From: Flavobacterium sp. ALJ2
GTDB lineage: Bacteria > Bacteroidota > Bacteroidia > Flavobacteriales > Flavobacteriaceae
NCBI RefSeq assembly: GCF_015594725.1
Contig: NZ_JADNRC010000011.1
Location: 1-64,000, forward strand
Direction: 5' to 3'
Length of the DNA stretch: 64,000 nucleotides
Under the pieces are notes generated by a model. That model did not search any database, was not told where the DNA came from, and worked only from the letters and a program-made list of their open reading frames with translations. The stretch's first letter is position 1, and each line of letters begins with the position of its first letter. Below, in pieces: positions 60,619 through 64,000 of this stretch. The translations under genes and the position numbers were made by a program.

Positions 60619-63366
60619 TTACCCCTTTCTCTTAGATCCTTTTTTCGTAGATGCAAAATTTCCAATTTTATACGATAGCGAAAACATCACATACCGTTTT
60701 AAAACTGTGTTTTCTTCATCACGAATTGAGGTTGAAGAAATTGTTCTTGTGGCGCTTTGGTTTTGATTTAAAAGATCATAAACTTTTACTTTTACAAACA
60801 ACTTCTTATCCAAAAGACCATAAGAGAGACTTGTATTCCACAAGAAAAAATATTTATTAAAATCATTAGAAATATTAGAATTGTAAGTATATCCAAAATC
60901 ATTTCCGAAAACCAAATTTTCTGGCCAATAAGTTGTGGCTTGCAAATTGATATTATGAATCACATTAGAAGTAGCGTCTCTTGAAGAATTCTCATATTTT
61001 GTTTCGTTATAAGACAAACTAAACGATGGAGCAATAGTAAGCAGTTCGCCATATTCGTATGACAAATACACTTTTGGCTTGATTGCTGTTGATTTTGCAT
61101 TATATAAAATAGCATTGGTGTACCCTTTATCAAAAGCATAAGTTCCGTTTAATCCCAAACCATATCTTAAAACATGAGCATCTTTCTTAATTGATTGGTT
61201 CCAATTTCCTCCTAGAGAAGTACTATAGGTTCCCGAAATATTTGTATAAGTAGTGGTTCTTTTTCCACTATCATCATAAACAGAAGTCGAAACAACATCA
61301 TTATTATAAAAATCTGCCCTAACAAACATACTATAACCTGAACGCGTACGGAAATCAAAATTTCTAAAATTGAAGTTAACACTATTTTTTTCTATTGGAT
61401 TTAAATCTGGATTTCCTATTATGGTATTCAATGGATTACTCAAATTCAAAACAGGCAATAACTGACTTGAAGTAGGAAGCGAATTAGAATGATCAAACTT
61501 AAATGACAAATTTTTAGACTTACTAAACTTATATCTGATTTGAAAATCTCCATAACCCAAAGCATATTTTCTGTTTAATTCAGTTACTTTATCCAAGTAC
61601 AAAGATTGATTATCATAATCAATAATAGCTGTTCTAGAATTCATATTGATGGTAAATTTACTTTTTTGCCAAGTAATACCAACTTTAGGGCTAAATGTAT
61701 TTTGTTTTGAAGTTATATAATTACTCAATGCTGAATTTAGGTCTGAATAAGATTCTGTATCTGCATTAAAATTGAATGTTCTCTCATCATTTACAGCACT
61801 TATAAAATCCAAATTCGTTCCAAATCGCATTCGCAAAGAATCAGTAATTGGCTCAGTATATTCGAGATCTAACGAATATGAATCATTAACTGTACTCTTT
61901 TTAGTATTTTGATTTCTCTCATCATCAGGCTTGCTGTCTTTATAAAAAATAGTCTTCGAGAGATTCAATGCATCTGAATCGTTACTTGAATTATTATTCA
62001 TAAAGACAAAATTTAGATTCCTTTTTTTATTCTCAAAATTCTTATTGAAATTGATACTATTACTAAAGTTATTATTTTCACTTTCTGAATATGATTTCGA
62101 ATTACTTTCATTTAAAGACACTCCATTTTCATCTTCCGAAAAGCTAGAAGAATCTGAACTATTATTAGAACGAGATTGACCAAACTTTGGAGAAACAAAA
62201 ATTTGAATACTTGGACTGATTTTATACTCTAATTCAAGATTTACGTTATTCCCTGTATTTTCATTTCTTGAATTCGATTCAGAACTTGTTAGAATATTCC
62301 CTGTTGGCAAAAAACTGATTTGATCTGACTTACTTGCATTTTTATTAATTGAATTCGAAAAATTATAACTCGCCGAGGCATCCAAATCTTTTGCCCATTC
62401 ATCTGAATAATTAAATCCAACCAAGCTAGACTGTGTAATCCCTCGCCCTCCTCCAGAAGAGCTAGATCCCAATCCCCTACTATTTCTTCCGCCTCCCATA
62501 TTATCAAACACATCATCCATAGCAAATCCAGAAGAATTAATATTATTAGAAGAGGCTAAAACACTTATCTTTTGTTTGTTATTAAAAAAATTCATGATAA
62601 GACTACTTTCATACCGATCATCAGAACCATAACCTCCAAGGATTTTACCAAAGAAGCCTTTATTTTTCTTTTCGTCTATCGTCAAATTGATGCTGGAATA
62701 ATCCGAAGTAGATTCTTGCTTAGACAACTCTTCTTTTTTTGTTTTAAAATCTGATACCTGAACTTTTTTAATAATTTCGGCTGGTAAATTTTTCAAAGCT
62801 ATAGCGCCATCTTTATCAAAAAATGGTTTTCCGTTTACCAAAAACTGAGTTACTTGTTTTCCGTTTACAGTTATCTTACCATCATTATCTACATCAACTC
62901 CTGGCAGTTGTTTTAATAAGGTTTCTACATTTGAATCTGGACGTACTTTATAAGAAGAAGCATTAAACTCTAATGTATCCTTCTTCATCGTAATTGGTGC
63001 TGCCTCTGTTTTTATAACTACATTGTCTAAGGCATTTACATTTTCGAGTAAATATAATTTGCCATAATCCTTACTTGCTAAAAGTCCCTTTTCTTCCTCA
63101 TAATAAGGCAGATATCCCATATAATTTATCTTCAAGAAAACTGGTTTGTCGTATTTCTTGGTATTTATTATAAAAAAACCGTTTTTATCAGTCGTAGCAT
63201 AATCAATTACAGTAGAATCTTTAGCTGTAGAAAAATAAACTGTAGCCAACTCTAATGGTAGTTGTGTATTAATATCAATAACAGTACCTTTAATAACAAC
63301 ATCTTTTTGGGCATTAACACTATAGCCTAAAACAAAAAACAATAAAAAGAAGTACAATCTAAACAT
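60619..63366 (-). CDS. Outer-membrane beta-barrel protein with carboxypeptidase-regulatory-like N-terminus
   Basis: The protein is about 915 residues from the ATG at 63366, which starts the signal peptide MFRLYFFLLFFVLGYSVNAQ; the frame extends ten codons upstream. The order is CarboxypepD-like domain (VIKGTVIDINTQLPLELATV...TDKNGFF), a TonB-plug-like segment (NVETLLKQLPGVDVDNDGKI, GKQVTQFLVNGKPFF), then a Ser/Asn-rich barrel (OMP_b-brl_3 type). A low-complexity NSSDSSSFSEDEN...NNNFSN segment is in the middle. It has no SusD partner and no obvious TonB box. Its role is uncertain, either receptor or surface barrel. Monocistronic, 190 bp from der. Confidence 0.88.
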   Translation of the reverse strand: MFRLYFFLLFFVLGYSVNAQKDVVIKGTVIDINTQLPLELATVYFSTAKDSTVIDYATTDKNGFFIINTKKYDKPVFLKINYMGYLPYYEEEKGLLASKDYGKLYLLENVNALDNVVIKTEAAPITMKKDTLEFNASSYKVRPDSNVETLLKQLPGVDVDNDGKITVNGKQVTQFLVNGKPFFDKDGAIALKNLPAEIIKKVQVSDFKTKKEELSKQESTSDYSSINLTIDEKKNKGFFGKILGGYGSDDRYESSLIMNFFNNKQKISVLASSNNINSSGFAMDDVFDNMGGGRNSRGLGSSSSGGGRGITQSSLVGFNYSDEWAKDLDASASYNFSNSINKNASKSDQISFLPTGNILTSSESNSRNENTGNNVNLELEYKISPSIQIFVSPKFGQSRSNNSSDSSSFSEDENGVSLNESNSKSYSESENNNFSNSINFNKNFENKKRNLNFVFMNNNSSNDSDALNLSKTIFYKDSKPDDERNQNTKKSTVNDSYSLDLEYTEPITDSLRMRFGTNLDFISAVNDERTFNFNADTESYSDLNSALSNYITSKQNTFSPKVGITWQKSKFTINMNSRTAIIDYDNQSLYLDKVTELNRKYALGYGDFQIRYKFSKSKNLSFKFDHSNSLPTSSQLLPVLNLSNPLNTIIGNPDLNPIEKNSVNFNFRNFDFRTRSGYSMFVRADFYNNDVVSTSVYDDSGKRTTTYTNISGTYSTSLGGNWNQSIKKDAHVLRYGLGLNGTYAFDKGYTNAILYNAKSTAIKPKVYLSYEYGELLTIAPSFSLSYNETKYENSSRDATSNVIHNINLQATTYWPENLVFGNDFGYTYNSNISNDFNKYFFLWNTSLSYGLLDKKLFVKVKVYDLLNQNQSATRTISSTSIRDEENTVLKRYVMFSLSYKIGNFASTKKGSKRKG

Positions 63367-63523
63367 GCAAAGAATTTTTAATAGTATAGGACTCAAAAAA
63401 AAGCCAAAGGTTTAATCTATTTTATTACTATTTATCATCTATTTTTTTATCCAACAAATAGTTTTCTAAACAAAGATAACTTACTAAAGATATAAATATT
63501 TCACGATCACACTTCATTCCATA

Positions 63524-63550
63524 AAAAAATCCCGATTTCTCGGGATTTTT
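63524..63550 (-). terminator. der terminator
   Basis: AAAAATCCCGA and TCGGGATTTTT form the stem around TTTC, 5 bp after the der stop on the minus strand. Confidence 0.9.
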
Positions 63551-63555
63551 GTTTT

Positions 63556-64000
63556 TTATTTCTCTCTAATATAAATATCGATTGGCACTCCTGAGAAGTC
63601 CCAATTTTCTCTAATCTTATTTTCAAGATATCTCTTATATGGTTCTTTAACGTATTGTGGCATATTAGCAAAAAACACAAACTGAGGTGTTGGTGTTGGC
63701 AACTGCATACAATATTTAATTTTTACATATTTTCCTTTAGTCGCTGGTGGTGGATATGCTTCGATTACCTTCAACATAAATTCATTAAATTTAGATGTTG
63801 GTATTCTTTGTTTTCTACTTTCAAAAACCTTAACTGTTGCTTCTAGTGCCTTTAGCAAACGCTGTTTTGTTAAAGCTGAAACGAAAAGGATAGGCACATC
63901 TGTAAAAGGCATTAGCTCTTTACGGATTTTCTCTTCGTAATCACGAGTCGACATGGTGTCTTTTTCGACCAAATCCCACTTGTTTACCAAGATTACAACT
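63556..64000 (-). CDS. der: Ribosome-associated GTPase Der (EngA), C-terminal part (cut by window end)
   Basis: The frame is open to the window edge and encodes [14 protein letters not shown] (NKWD, the G4 motif of the second GTPase domain), [11 protein letters not shown] (G5 SA motif), and the KH-like C-terminal domain ([40 protein letters not shown]). It ends [13 protein letters not shown]. Der has two tandem GTPase domains and acts in 50S ribosome maturation. The N-terminal two thirds lie beyond the window. The sequence is normal for the family. Confidence 0.95.
   Translation of the reverse strand, partial: VVILVNKWDLVEKDTMSTRDYEEKIRKELMPFTDVPILFVSALTKQRLLKALEATVKVFESRKQRIPTSKFNEFMLKVIEAYPPPATKGKYVKIKYCMQLPTPTPQFVFFANMPQYVKEPYKRYLENKIRENWDFSGVPIDIYIREK

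Noticed and set aside
1..64000. CRISPR arrays, tRNA or rRNA genes, complete insertion sequences, replication origin
   Set aside because: No regularly spaced repeats, cloverleaf-like conserved tRNA sequence, rRNA sequence, transposase ORF or DnaA-box cluster was noticed on reading both strands.

Overview
The window looks like chromosome of a Flavobacterium-type bacterium (Bacteroidota, Flavobacteriaceae). This rests on a low-GC sequence, -7 elements of the TAnnTTTG type, a SusC/SusD pair, the TamL/TamB pair, a T9SS C-terminal tail remnant, DUF5522, DUF2490 and the long forms of urocanase and aromatic amino acid hydroxylase. No rRNA, tRNA, CRISPR array or complete insertion sequence was seen.

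Layout. 1-2080: 3' end of a polymorphic toxin (YwqJ-like deaminase) with its SUKH-3 immunity gene, followed by debris (truncated XRE regulator, T9SS tail, IS end). 2083-9640: small membrane protein, susD/susC glycan uptake pair, rnhB, a wrecked MarR-GNAT gene and a DUF3861 gene. 9643-12480: lipB with two paralogous lipoproteins and the stub of a third. 12482-19290: lysS, an orphan antitoxin-like ORF, lipoprotein, D-lactate dehydrogenase-like enzyme, glycerophosphodiesterase, and a DUF4274-like gene between two paralogous hypotheticals. 20245-28920: Spy/CpxP-like protein, hemL, a LysM glucosaminidase, a PLP desulfhydrase/ACC-deaminase-like enzyme, an HExxH membrane protein, DUF5522, hutU, a DUF4136 lipoprotein, and ilvA behind a complete leader-peptide attenuator. 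29206-34490: a group III truncated haemoglobin whose 3' end is present twice as a perfect 145-bp direct repeat. Between the copies lies a reverse-strand cassette of one intact effector/immunity pair and two decayed ones. The effector C-terminus resembles peptidase C15 with Ser in place of Cys. 34548-49060: aromatic amino acid hydroxylase, DUF4230, LLM oxidoreductase, tamL/tamB, a GSCFA protein and an ABC exporter. 49226-56253: lipoprotein, alaS, an M23 peptidase with MerR, and lemA with two TPM-domain genes. 56329-60429: Rrf2 regulator, a 37-codon leader ORF ending in Met-Cys-Met-Cys-Thr-Cys, a TonB-dependent receptor and a DUF2490 protein. 60619-64000: a large outer-membrane beta-barrel protein and the 3' part of der.

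Most notable points: (1) the Cys/Met-ending leader ORF before the TonB-dependent receptor, with two mutually exclusive 8-bp pairings involving its Cys/Met codons, suggesting translational control by cysteine/methionine supply; (2) the Ile-rich leader, antiterminator and terminator in front of ilvA; (3) the Ser-variant C15-like effector family with lipoprotein immunity partners, inserted at a duplicated globin 3' end. All functional statements are read from sequence and family knowledge; no search or folding program was run.
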